64,000 nt of DNA from Dugong dugon (lineage: Eukaryota; Chordata; Mammalia; Sirenia; Dugongidae). Positions 54,746 through 64,000 of the stretch are shown here, piece by piece (within the stretch, counting starts at the first letter, position 1; each line of letters begins with the position of its first letter). The stretch lies in assembly GCA_030035585.1 (NCBI GenBank), contig CM057471.1, positions 98,854,819-98,918,818 on the forward strand, read 5' to 3'. The notes under the pieces are model-generated. The model was given only the letters and a program-made list of their open reading frames with translations. It ran no database searches and was not told where the DNA came from. The position numbers were made by a program, and so were the translations under genes.

Positions 54746-56289
54746 CAGACCTAGTGATTGTTCTCCCCCTTTGGACAAGCCATTTACTTTTCAGGAGGTC
54801 ACACTCGTCACCCCTCTCACTGTGGAAGGTCAGTTACCACTTATCACTTCACTCTTCTGGCTTCTTTCATTTATATTACCTGCCTGGCTCCTACAAACCT
54901 TCTAGATGGCCAGAAAGAAATAAACCAACATATTAGGAACAAGACTTAGAATATGGAATTTTGTTTTCTAGATTCTCATTTCCCAAGGTCACTGGGAAAC
55001 TGAAAGATGACCCAGGAAGAAAAGCATTCCATGGCAGAATAAGTTTGAAAAACACTCTCCTCATGAAATTCCCAATGAACACGGGGAAGTCTTACGACAT
55101 GGGAACTTGCCTGTCTGTGTTTGTTTAGACAGTAAGAGGAGCCAGGTAAGGGTTCTGATAAGAGCTATGCGTTGGCCAATTAAATGTGCTAAAAGTACAA
55201 TTTCCCTAAAAATAAGAATTACTATAAGTTAGAGAAGTATCATCCATGTCCTCCATGTTTCTAGCATTTTCTCACAAAAATATGATTTTCCCTCTCCTCT
55301 TATCCTTATGCAGATGTTCACTGAGCATTGTTCCAGTCTTACTATCATTATTGGACCCTAGAAAGTTAACTTACATTCCCCTGTGCTTTAGTCTCCTTCT
55401 CTGTAAATGCATAATAATAATAATACCATCCTGACCTGATATTTGCAAGAATTAAATGAGATAATACATATATGCTTGGTAAGTGATAAATAAATGTTAG
55501 TTATTCATTTTCTTCTTATTTATATTCTTCTTTCTGCCTTTGTTATCTGTTCATACACAGACTTCCATATACATGTAAACAGAAACATGGGAAGTTCCTC
55601 ACAACCTGTGCAATAGACATATTATGTAGGAGATCCTGTTCACCTTACTCACCCAGTTCAAACTTTCTGCCCTCTGAAGTGCATTTTTTAGATCTCCCCA
55701 GGTTGAAATACTAGTTACATTGTTTGGAATTGTATATTTTGTCTTCCCCTGGAAAGAAGGTATGAAAAGAAAGAGGGAATGATGGAAAGAAGGACAAACC
55801 AGCCTTGTTCCCCTAAAGAATAGCAGTGAAAGTAAGCCAATGTGAAAGTTAATGGTAGTCAAACCAACAGAAGCTCCTTTGCAAATCAAATACGAGGATG
55901 AACAGAGAACTGGCTCAGTTATTTCCCAGAAATGAGAATTGGTAGGTCAACCCACAAAATTAGAAGTTTATAACCAAGAATTCAGTAAAAAAAAAAAAAA
56001 AAAAAAAAAGCCAACAGATTCCCACGAGTCCAAGGAAGTGTCTACTACAGTTATGATCAAACTGTTTTTCTGCTTTTAACTTAGTATTTTAACCATGCTA
56101 GGGCAAAGCTTTTCTGATGGGCCCTACCTTAAGTTGTTTGAGAAGTCGACTCTGAAGTCAGCTGATGCAGTACATAGTAACTGTTACTGCAAAGGCCGTC
56201 ACCAAGGGTGGGATGCTTGGTATATGTGCATAGATGAGGCACTCTGAGCTAGGACCCTGAAGAATCTTCTCAGAAGGCAGGCTCCCAAG
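54746..56289. other. Unique sequence with small simple repeats
   Basis: (AAT)n at about 55410-55424 and an A-run at 55988-56009. The 55430-55500 'gatataatgagataatacatatatgcttgg' stretch may be a MIR end. No gene recognised. Confidence 0.5.
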
Positions 56290-56680
56290 TAACTGGAGAG
56301 GGAGTCATTCAATATTTATTCCAAAAATATTTTCAAGATCTTACAATGTTTCAGGCACCAGGCTGCAGATAGGGGGGAAAAAAAAAACAGACATACCCCC
56401 TGTCCATGTGAAGCTTATGGTCTAGAAGAGAAGGCAGATAAATAATTTCACAGTTGAGAGTAGAATGGCAACCTTGGTTACTACTCAAAAGGAAAGGCTC
56501 AGGATGCTTCGAAAGTGTGTAATAGGGGGAATCTGGCCTCATCTTGGAGACCAGAGAAGGTGTTTATGAGGAAGTGAAGTCCAGATGATAACTAAGAATT
56601 AACCAAGCAAAAGAGGTATGGGAGTAAACTTTCTGGTAGAAAGAACAGAATTTGCATGAGCCTCATGTTAATAACATCAT
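56290..56680 (-). mobile_element. L2 3' end, antisense
   Basis: 'attcaatatttattccaaaaatat', 'tgtttcaggcaccaggctgcagata', 'catgtgaagcttatggtctagaa' and 'ttctggtagaaagaacag' in antisense L2 order. Confidence 0.65.
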
Positions 56681-56689
56681 GAATATTCA

Positions 56690-57362
56690 AGGAGCTGAAA
56701 AAAAATGAAATGTTTCTGGAGATTCAAACTGAAGCACACAGAGAGAAAACAATAGAAAGAACTGGACAGAACAGAACATAAGAGATATGAGGAACCAAAT
56801 CAAATGATCAAACATAGCAGCACTTTGAGTCCCAAAAGGAGAAAAAAAAGAGAAATTGGGGTATAAGCAATACTGAAGAAATAATGTCCAAGAATATTCC
56901 AAAATGGATGACAGGCGTCAACCCACATATTCCAGAAGCTCAGCAAATCTCAAGGGTAGTAACTGGATAAACAAATTGTGAGGCATCCATACAATGGAAT
57001 TCTACTCAGCTATGAAAGAAATAAACTTCTGATAAATACAATAACATGGGAGAATCTCAAAAGTATTATGATAAGTGGAAGAAGCTGGTCACAAAAAGCT
57101 ACATATTATATGATTCCATTTATATGCCTTTCTGAAAGAAGGTGAAACTAGAGGGGTAGAAATTAGATCACTGGTCACCAAGCCTAGGGTTGGAAGAAGA
57201 AGACTGACTACAAAGGAGCACAAGGGAATTTTGGGGGTGATGGAATCTCAAATATTAATATTAGTATTATACAAACAGTCTCCAAAATAATATCACCAGT
57301 AGAATGGATTTTGTGGTAATTAATAGGAAAGTCTAGAAGAAAACATCCATAATCCAATTATC
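56690..57362 (+). mobile_element. Ancient ORF2-less L1 (HAL1-like): ORF1 fragment joined to 3' UTR
   Basis: 56700-56945 is L1M ORF1 ('gagtcccaaaaggagaa', 'gaagaaataatgtccaagaatattcc', 'ttccagaagctcagcaaa'). From about 56965 it is L1 3' region ('ggataaacaaattgtgaggcatccatacaatgg'). No ORF2 lies between, as in HAL1. Confidence 0.7.
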
Positions 57363-58086
57363 AAGAGTTAGCCATTGGTCTTAAAAGCTAGCAAGCAGCC
57401 ATCTAAGATGCATCAATTGGTCCCAACCATCTGGAGTAAAGGAGAATGAAGAACACCAAAGACACAAGGAAAATATTAGCCCAAGAGACAGAAAGGGCCA
57501 CATAAAACAAAGACCACATTAGCTTGAGACCAGAAGAACTAGATGATGCCTGGCTACCACCAATGATCGCCCTGACAGGGAACACAACAGAGAGTCCCTG
57601 ATAGAGCAGGAGAAAAGTGGGGTGCAGAACTCAAATTCTAGTAAAAAGACCAGATCTAATGGTCTGACAGAGACTGGAAGATCCCCAGAAAACATGGACC
57701 CCAGACTCTCTGTCAACCGAGAACTAAAACAATTCCCAAGGCCAACTCTTCATACAAAGTTTGGACTGGACTGTGGGACATAAAAAGATACTCGTGAAGA
57801 GTGTGCTTCTTAGCTCAAGTAGATACATGAGACTAAATAGGCAGCTTCTGTTCGGAGGTGAGATGAGAAGGCAGAGAAGGTCAGGAGCTGGTTGAATGGA
57901 CATGGGAAATCAGGGGTAGAAAGAGAGAGTGTGCTGTCACAGTATAGGGAGAGCAATTAGGATCACATAACAACGTATGTATAAGTTTTTGTATGAGAGA
58001 GTAACTTGAACTGTAAACTTTCACTTAAACTACAACATTAAGTAAATAAATAATTAAAAAAAAAAAAAAAAAGAATTAGCCATTGG
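57363..58086 (+). mobile_element. L1 3' UTR with A-tail and 16-bp target duplication
   Basis: AAGAGTTAGCCATTGG (57363-57378) recurs as AAGAATTAGCCATTGG (58071-58086) after an A-tail at about 58056-58072. The insert is about 690 bp, 5'-truncated, first 3' UTR type, sense strand. Its minus-strand open frames are not genes. Confidence 0.95.
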
Positions 58087-59320
58087 ATCCCAGAACAAGA
58101 TGGTATCATGAGCAACTACCTGCTCGTGAACCTCCACAAAAACACCAAAAAAAAAGGCAGGAACTGAAAGAAACTATTTTGTCAGAAACCTGGAAACCAG
58201 CCAAAGGATTAAGCAACTAAGCGAACACTGAATCAAGAAAAAGGCACCTTCTCTAAACAGTTGGAAATCTTTGGCTTTCTACTCTTCTCATCTAACCCCA
58301 ATCCCCATTTGGTTTAGTGTAGCTGTCTTAAAGTGGCAGCTGCCAGACAGGGAGCCTGATCTCTGGTTCTAGACAGAGCATAACAGACTTTATTTCAAAA
58401 TTATTGTGTGTGTGTTCTAACTTGAGTGGGGGCTGTCTGGAGGACTAAAGCAAGATACTCACTTCAGTTTACCTATCTCAGACCTCACCCATACCTTAGG
58501 AGCAATAGGCAACTAACAACCTAAGACGGTAACAGCCTGTAGCGACCAGGGATAAAGCTCCAAGATCTTATTTTAGACTATGGATTCTTAGATATGACAC
58601 CAAAAGCATGAGCAACAAAAGAAAAAATGAATAATTTGTATTCCATCAAAATTTAAAATTTTTGTATATCTAAAGACTTCACCAAGAAAGTGAAGAGGCA
58701 GCCTATAGAACGGGAGAAAATATTTGGGAACCATATAATCAGATAAGGCTGATCTCTAGACTCAGTGCAAGCCTGCATTGAATGAGAGTGCCGCACAGAC
58801 TCAATTTGCAAACATTGGGAAAGGTTCTCTCCCACTCCAGTTTTCAAAGAAATCTCTGTAAAAACACTAGTTGAACAGTTGAACACAAACTAAGAAATAA
58901 AACCTTCAATGTCTACACACATCCAAGAAGGCAATCTTTACAAAAATAGTTAAGGTAAGTCACTAAACAAACAGATTACTACAGTCTTCAACAAATTATA
59001 TACAAAACAAAAAAAAACACAAACCTTGAGAAAGGAGAATCTGATTTCCAGAGTCATCACATTATAATATTGCAATGTCTCACTTTCAAAAACAACAAAA
59101 ATCAAAAGTCATACAAAGAAACAGAGAAGGATGACCCATTGAAAAGAATAAAATAAAGCAACAGAGACTGTTCTTGGCGAAGCCCTATAATGAACTTACT
59201 AGACAAAGACTTTAAAACAACACTATTATATATGCTCAAAGATCTAAAGGAAAACATGAACAAAAAACTTAAGTAAATCAGGAAAATACATAAATTAAAC
59301 AAGAATATCAATAAAGAGAT
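58087..59320 (+). mobile_element. Old L1M/HAL1-like sequence (5' region, ORF2 scrap and ORF1 start)
   Basis: 58550-58750 is an L1 ORF2 piece ('gatatgacaccaaaagcatgagcaac'). 58980-59320 is the region before and into ORF1 ('gactttaaaacaacactatta', 'gaatatcaataaagagat'). The order suggests at least two pieces. It continues after the RTE at 60867. Confidence 0.7.
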
Positions 59321-60877
59321 GTTGTTGTAAGGTGTCATTGGGTCGGTTCTGACTCATAGCGACCCTATGTACAACAGAATGAAACACTGCCCAGTCCTCA
59401 CCACAATTGTTATTATGCTTGCAGATTGTTGCAGCCACTGTGTCAATACATCTCTTTGAGGGTCTTGCTGGTTTTATCTGACCCTCAACCTTACCAAGCA
59501 TGATGTCCTTCTCCAGGGTCTGATCCCTCCTGATAACATGGCTGAAGTATGTGAGACATAGTCTCACCATCCTTTCTTCTAAGGAGCATTCTGTTTGTAC
59601 GTTTTCCAAGACAGATATGTTCATTCTTTTGGCAGTCCATGGTATATGCACTATTCTTCGCCAACACCACAATTCAAAGGCATCAATTCTTCTTCGGTCT
59701 TCTTTGTTCACTGTCTAGCTTTCACATGCATATGAGGCAATTGAAAACTCCATGGCTTGGATCAGGCACACCTTAGTCTTCAAGGCGACTTCTTTGCTTT
59801 TTAACACTTTAAAGAGGTCTTTTGCAGCAAATTTGGCCAATGCAATGCGTCTTTTGATTTCCTGACTGCTGCTTCCATGAGTGTTGATTATGGATCCAAG
59901 TAAAATGAAACCAACAACTTCAATCTTTTCTCCATATATCGTGATGTTGCTTATTGGTCCAGTTGTGAGGATTTTTGCTTTCTTTATGTTGAGGTGTAAT
60001 CCGTACTGAAGGCTGTGGTCTTTGATCTTCATTAGTAAGTGTTTCAAGTCCTCTTCATTTTCAGCAAGAAGGTTGTGTCATTTGCATAATGCAGGCTGTT
60101 AATGAGCCTTCCTCCAATTCTGATGCCACGTTCTTCTTCATATAGTCCACCTTCTCAGATTATTTGTTCAGCATACAGACTGAATAAGTATGGTGAAAGG
60201 ATACAACCCTGATGCACACCTTTCCTGACTAAACCACGCAATATCCCCTTGTTCTGTTCAAACCACTGCCTCTTGGTCTATATACAATTTCCACATAAGC
60301 ACAATTAAGTGTTCTGGAATTTCCATTCTTTGCAATGTTATTCATAATTTATTATGATCCACACAGTCAAATGCCTTTGCATAGTCAATAAAACACAGGT
60401 AAACATGTTTCTAGTATTCTCTGCTTTCAGCCAAGATCAATCTAACACCAGCAATGATATTTCTCCTTCCAAGTCCACTTCTGAATCTGGTTTGAATTTC
60501 TGGCAGTTCCCTATCCACGTACTGCTGCAGCCCCTTTTGAGTGATCTTCAGCAAAATTTTACTTGCGTGTGATATTAATGATATTTTTCGTTAATTTCCA
60601 CATGCAGTTGGATCACCTTTCTTTAGAATAGGCATAAATATGGATCTCTTCCAGTCAGTTGGCCAGGTAGGTAGCTGTCTTCCAAATATCTTGGCATAGA
60701 CAAGTGAGCACTTCCAGCACTGCATCCATTTGTTGAAACAGCTCAGTTGGTATTCTGTCAATTCCTGGAGCCTTGTTTTTTGCCAATGCCTTCAGTGCAG
60801 CTTGGATCTCTTCCTTCAGTACCATAGGTATTTTCAGTTCCGTTATTTCTGTTTGGTTCTTTTTATAATAAAGAAAT
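59310..60877 (-). mobile_element. RTE (BovB-like) LINE, antisense, with 11-bp target duplication
   Basis: The 3' end is at 59321 ('gttgttgtaaggtgtcattgggtcgg', the reverse of the RTE tail). The 5'-truncated end is at ~60827. AATAAAGAGAT at 59310-59320 matches AATAAAGAAAT at 60867-60877 (10 of 11). Bases 60828-60866 are not RTE but an inverted copy of flanking L1 (see findings). Confidence 0.88.
59321..60827 (-). pseudogene. RTE reverse transcriptase and C-terminal region, broken
   Basis: 60047-59715 reads MKHLLMKIKDHSLQYGLHLN and continues after a TAG stop as MNKEDRRRIDAFELWCWRRI. The motif C region near 60082-60093 reads YAND instead of YADD, so a catalytic Asp is lost. Other frames are interrupted up to 60800. 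Confidence 0.85.
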
Positions 60878-60924
60878 ACGAATTATAAACAGGAACCAAA
60901 CAGAAATATTGGAGCTGAAAGTAC
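60828..60924. repeat. Imperfect inverted repeat, 42/43-bp arms
   Basis: Arms 60828-60869 and 60882-60924 are reverse complements at 37 of 43 aligned positions with a 12-base loop. The right arm is native L1; the left arm lies at the RTE 5' junction. Confidence 0.9.
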
Positions 60925-61288
60925 AATAACTGAAATTTAAAAATTCAGTGGAGTAATTCAATAGCAGATTTGAGCTGGAAGAACAAAGAATCTGCAAACT
61001 TGACAACAGGACAATTGAAAACGTCAAATCTGAGAAGCTAAAAGAAAAACAAATGAAGCGAAAGGTCCCTCAGTGGCACAAATGGTTTGCACTCAGCTGA
61101 TAACTGAAAGCTTGGCAGTTCAAATCCACCCAGTGACACCACAGAAGAAAAGGCCTGGCAATCTCCTTCCGTAAAGATTACAGCCAAAAAAATCTCTACA
61201 GAGTAGTTTTACTCAGAATTGACTCAATAGCACAAGACAACAACAACAAATGAAGAATTTAATAAGAAGAATGTTTGTGTTTCCATTA
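60867..61288 (+). mobile_element. Old L1 ORF1 region, continuation
   Basis: 'ggaaccaaacagaaatattggagctgaaagtac', 'ggagtaattcaatagcagatttgagctgg' and 'gaagctaaaagaaaaacaaatgaag' continue the ORF1 that was broken at 59320. A SINE and a MITE are inserted. Confidence 0.8.
61048..61255 (+). mobile_element. AfroSINE variant in L1, with target duplication
   Basis: SINE about 61065-61244 with AAC-repeat tail. AACAAATGAAG at 61048-61058 and 61245-61255. Confidence 0.95.
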
Positions 61289-61521
61289 GTACCATATTTT
61301 TATGCAAACAGCATGCGCCTTCTGCGTTTGTTTGCAGATCTTGCCCTCCTCCCACAAGGTATTTTCGTAAGCATGCTATGTTATTTTATTTTATTTTTTT
61401 TTTTACAGCAGCATGTGGAAGAGGATTGGCATGGTGGAGCTTGTGAAACTGCCTCTCGGAGGGAGGGTACAACTGGCAAACAAACACAGAAGGCACACTT
61501 TATTTGTGTAAAAATACAGTA
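61289..61521. mobile_element. Tc1/mariner-like MITE, 229 bp, with long terminal inverted repeats
   Basis: The element spans 61291-61519, flanked by TA at 61289-61290 and 61520-61521. Its two ends are inverted copies of each other over roughly 55 bases ('...gccttctgcgtttgtttgca' left, matching the reverse of '...ggcaaacaaacacagaaggc' right). Too short for a transposase. Confidence 0.75.
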
Positions 61522-61715
61522 ATTGTAAAAATGAATGAAAAAAAGTAAACAGAGCTTAGGCCTGTTTGGGGTGATGAAAAACTTTTGGAAATAGTGGTGG
61601 TGGTTGTACAACATGATGAATGTAATTAATGTCACTGAATTATATATTTAGAAATGGCTAAAAGACAATTTTTTTGTTATGTATATTTTACCACAAGAAA
61701 ATTTTTTTAAAAAAG
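61520..61715 (+). mobile_element. Old L1: ORF1 joined to 3' end
   Basis: 'gaatgaaaaaaagtaaacagagcttagg' is ORF1. From about 61565 'ggggtgatgaaaaacttttggaaatagtgg' and 'tgtacaacatgatgaatgtaatt...ttaccacaag' is L1 3' UTR. ORF2 is absent. Confidence 0.7.
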
Positions 61716-62859
61716 AGAGCCACTGCTTTATTTTTGCTTGCTTTTAATTTTATTGTTTCTTTTCGCTATAACTGTTGAATTTTCTAAAATGAGAAAGTAA
61801 TTAAGAAAAGATCCTTTTTGAAAATAACTAGCATTATTAGTACCGATTCTAAAACACAGTGAGCTATTTCCTAATAATTTTATAATTTTTTTCCATTTTA
61901 AAGCTTTTGTTTGATAGAGTGTTTATTATCTTTTAAAATTCTATATTATTAATTCTATACACACACACACACACACACACACATACACAGATATCCTTTG
62001 TATTTGAAAATCACTATGCTTATAGAAATCACAACCCAGGGGTTTGCAAAATTCTTGGCTGAATATTGACTTACTTCCAAAATAAAGTGAATTTCCAATC
62101 TGGGTTTGCACTACTGACTTAAATCTACCTGGAAGATTTTTCAAGGGAGAGGTACAAAGGGAAATGGCGGGACTGCATGTTATATATCAAGTGAGCCTGG
62201 CTATCTGTGCCCCACTCCTCTTCTAAACTGCACAATTAGAGCAATAAAGGCTGCCCACCCCCTGGCCCGTGTTTGGCATGACAGGGAGATGGCCCTGCAG
62301 CTCAGCAAGGCCACAGTATGACAGACTAACTAGTTGGAAAAGTATTCTCTTTAGTGTTACTTAACACAGTCAGCTATTGGTTTATGAACACACAAACTCA
62401 CACACACACTTTGTCTCATCCTTTCAATCATATCAATTTGCTACGTCTCAGCAAAGGAAAGGAAAAAAGAACTGAAACCACTAATTATCCACAAATAGGT
62501 CAAAATGCAAAGCTCCACATCTGCTAAATCTGGATGGATTAAGTTTGTAAACCACTAACACCTCATTTTCCTCTATTTTATAATAAATTTTTAATTACAT
62601 AAGAAACAAATGAACTCATTCTCCTTGAACAAACTCAAAAGTACGTTTTGACCCCCTTCCCCAATTTCAGTGTTTCTCACTCACGCCGTAGACTGTTTGG
62701 AGTTTGGGGGTTAAGGTTTCTAAACCTTTTTAATATTTTTATATAAATGCATATACATATAGTACAGAAACATACAGCATTGTTTTGTGAGGTTTTTTCT
62801 CTTTTCTTTTTTATTTCTTTCCTTCTTTCCTTCCTTCCTATCTTCTTTCTTTTTTACAT
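61716..62859. other. Unique sequence with simple repeats
   Basis: (AC)n at about 61959-61986 and a CTTT/CCTT-rich tract at about 62795-62855. 62590-62790 is AT-rich and may be decayed L1. No gene recognised. Confidence 0.5.
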
Positions 62860-63085
62860 AAATGATTCCATACAGTAGATATCATTCAACCACTTTTTTT
62901 TTTTTTTTAGTTCTATCCCAGGTTGGTTCAGATAGCTCTCATTTATTTGTTTTAGCTGCCATATACAATTCCATCACAGAAATACACCACATTCTATTTA
63001 TCTGTTCCACTATTGGTAGGCTTTTAGGTTGTTCCAACTTTTTACCATTACTAAAAATACTGCAATGAACATAATTGTATCTGGC
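62860..63085 (-). mobile_element. L1M 3' region, antisense
   Basis: 'tctatttatctgttccactattggtaggcttttaggttgttcc' and 'aatactgcaatgaacataattgta' are the reverse of the L1M 3' region. Confidence 0.75.
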
Positions 63086-64000
63086 ACTCCATGTCCACAT
63101 GTCTCTCCCTTCCAGTCATGGCCAGGGCATCGTCCTCACAATGAGATGTCCGGGAAGCTTGACCATCAAATCTCCATGATGCCTCAGCCTCTGGTTCTTC
63201 CATTACGTGTACCTCAGTGGAGTAGGGCTCTGGAGGAGCTTGGGGCCACATCCCCCAGCCCAACTCTGCCCCTTAGGCGGGGCAGACAATTTCACGGGGG
63301 AAGGATCACCATGTTCTTTCTCCATTACTCTTGCGCCCCAAGTCTCAAACTTTTAATCAGGCTCATTTTCAGATTCAAATAAAAAATTTCATTATTTCCC
63401 CTAAAAACCTAAAACATCCATCGTAAGGCTGTTCAGTATTTAATATTCCCTCCCCTTCGCCCTTTGGTTGAATTGGGCCTTGGGGACTCTTAGGCCTGAG
63501 AAGAACAAGTTTTTCCAGCGTGCCAACATTAAAGGAGCTAGGAGGAGTGGTCAAAAGCAGCCAGGGAGTTTTTGCTGGAGATAAGAGCGATTTTCAAAAA
63601 ACCCCACAGCAGGAGGTCAAATCTGACACAGGTTTCTTTCACACTTGGTACCTTCCACCCCAAGAGTACAATCCTGGCCCTGTTTCCCTGGCCCCACGGC
63701 CGTTTCAGAGTTATGAAGTTGTAACAGCTGCAACTACCGGCTCGGGCAATGAAAGCGGGGAAACAAGCTGGCCGGAGTCCCATTCCCCCTGCTAGCCGGA
63801 AATACATGCTCACTGAAATTAAAACCCTCACAGGGGAAAATCTGAAGCACAAGAGAGGGAAAAAAACGCCTGATATTGATGCGAGAACCAAGGGAAAAAA
63901 CAGATTCACTCCCAGTGACAGGATGTCTTGCAGTCTTGCTGCCTGGAAACTGGCATTTTACTATGGGGTCTCCTTGGGCAAGGTCTGCAAGATTCAATCC
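63086..64000. other. Unique, GC-richer sequence at the window edge
   Basis: No repeat recognised. A few CpGs cluster at about 63700-63800. Open frames on both strands (63029-63382, 63520-63795, 63538-63909) overlap one another and show no domain or splice structure I can support. Confidence 0.45.

Noticed and set aside
63500-63900. CpG island promoter
   Set aside because: CpG density is only locally raised and I cannot show island criteria or a transcription start.

Overview
This window looks like ordinary, repeat-dense nuclear DNA from an afrotherian mammal, most likely an elephant or a close relative (Loxodonta/Elephas). The evidence is the repeat content. More than thirty tRNA-derived SINEs end in the motif family 'ctatgagtcggaatcgactcaacggcaa...', which is the tail of the AfroSINE/RTE pair as I know it from elephant. 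Two RTE (BovB-like) LINE copies carry that same tail. These sit beside L1s, L2, MIR, MLT1-type MaLR LTRs and hAT relics shared by all placental mammals. The species call is from recognition only; no search was run.

Layout. 1-31 kb is mostly unique non-coding sequence peppered with AfroSINEs, MLT1-like LTRs, L1 3' ends, two head-to-head L2 copies (25.7-28.7 kb) and one duplicated low-copy segment (5.4-6.0 and 16.7-17.3 kb). At 31.3-32.3 kb a 1,014-bp solo LTR with a 5-bp target duplication sits inside a MER5A-like relic. 32.4-41.8 kb is an L1 cluster on the minus strand. It holds a relatively young ORF2-less (half-L1-like) element with an uninterrupted 329-residue ORF1, abutting the 5' half of an older L1 that stops abruptly within reverse transcriptase. 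41.9-43.7 kb is a broken RTE on the plus strand. 43.8-56.3 kb returns to LTR, SINE and unique sequence, including a run of three SINEs at one repeated target site. 56.3-61.7 kb is a nested stack: ancient ORF2-less L1 pieces, an L1 3' end with a 16-bp target duplication, a minus-strand RTE whose 5' junction carries an inverted copy of the neighbouring target, a SINE and a mariner-like MITE. The last 2 kb is mainly unique.

No complete host gene is visible. The only host-like coding candidate is a 156-bp open segment at 23095-23250 on the plus strand. It is preceded by a good 3' splice site and ends in a stop, so it could be a terminal exon; I cannot name the gene. Most open reading frames in the window are chance frames or fragments of transposons.

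The transposons fit known working relationships. L1 ORF1/ORF2 proteins would mobilise the L1s and ORF2-less L1s. The RTE, whose 3' tail the SINEs share, is the likely driver of the SINEs. Nested insertions give a partial relative chronology: L2, MIR, hAT, MLT1 and old L1 first, RTE and older SINEs next, then the solo LTR, young L1 ends and the best-preserved SINEs.
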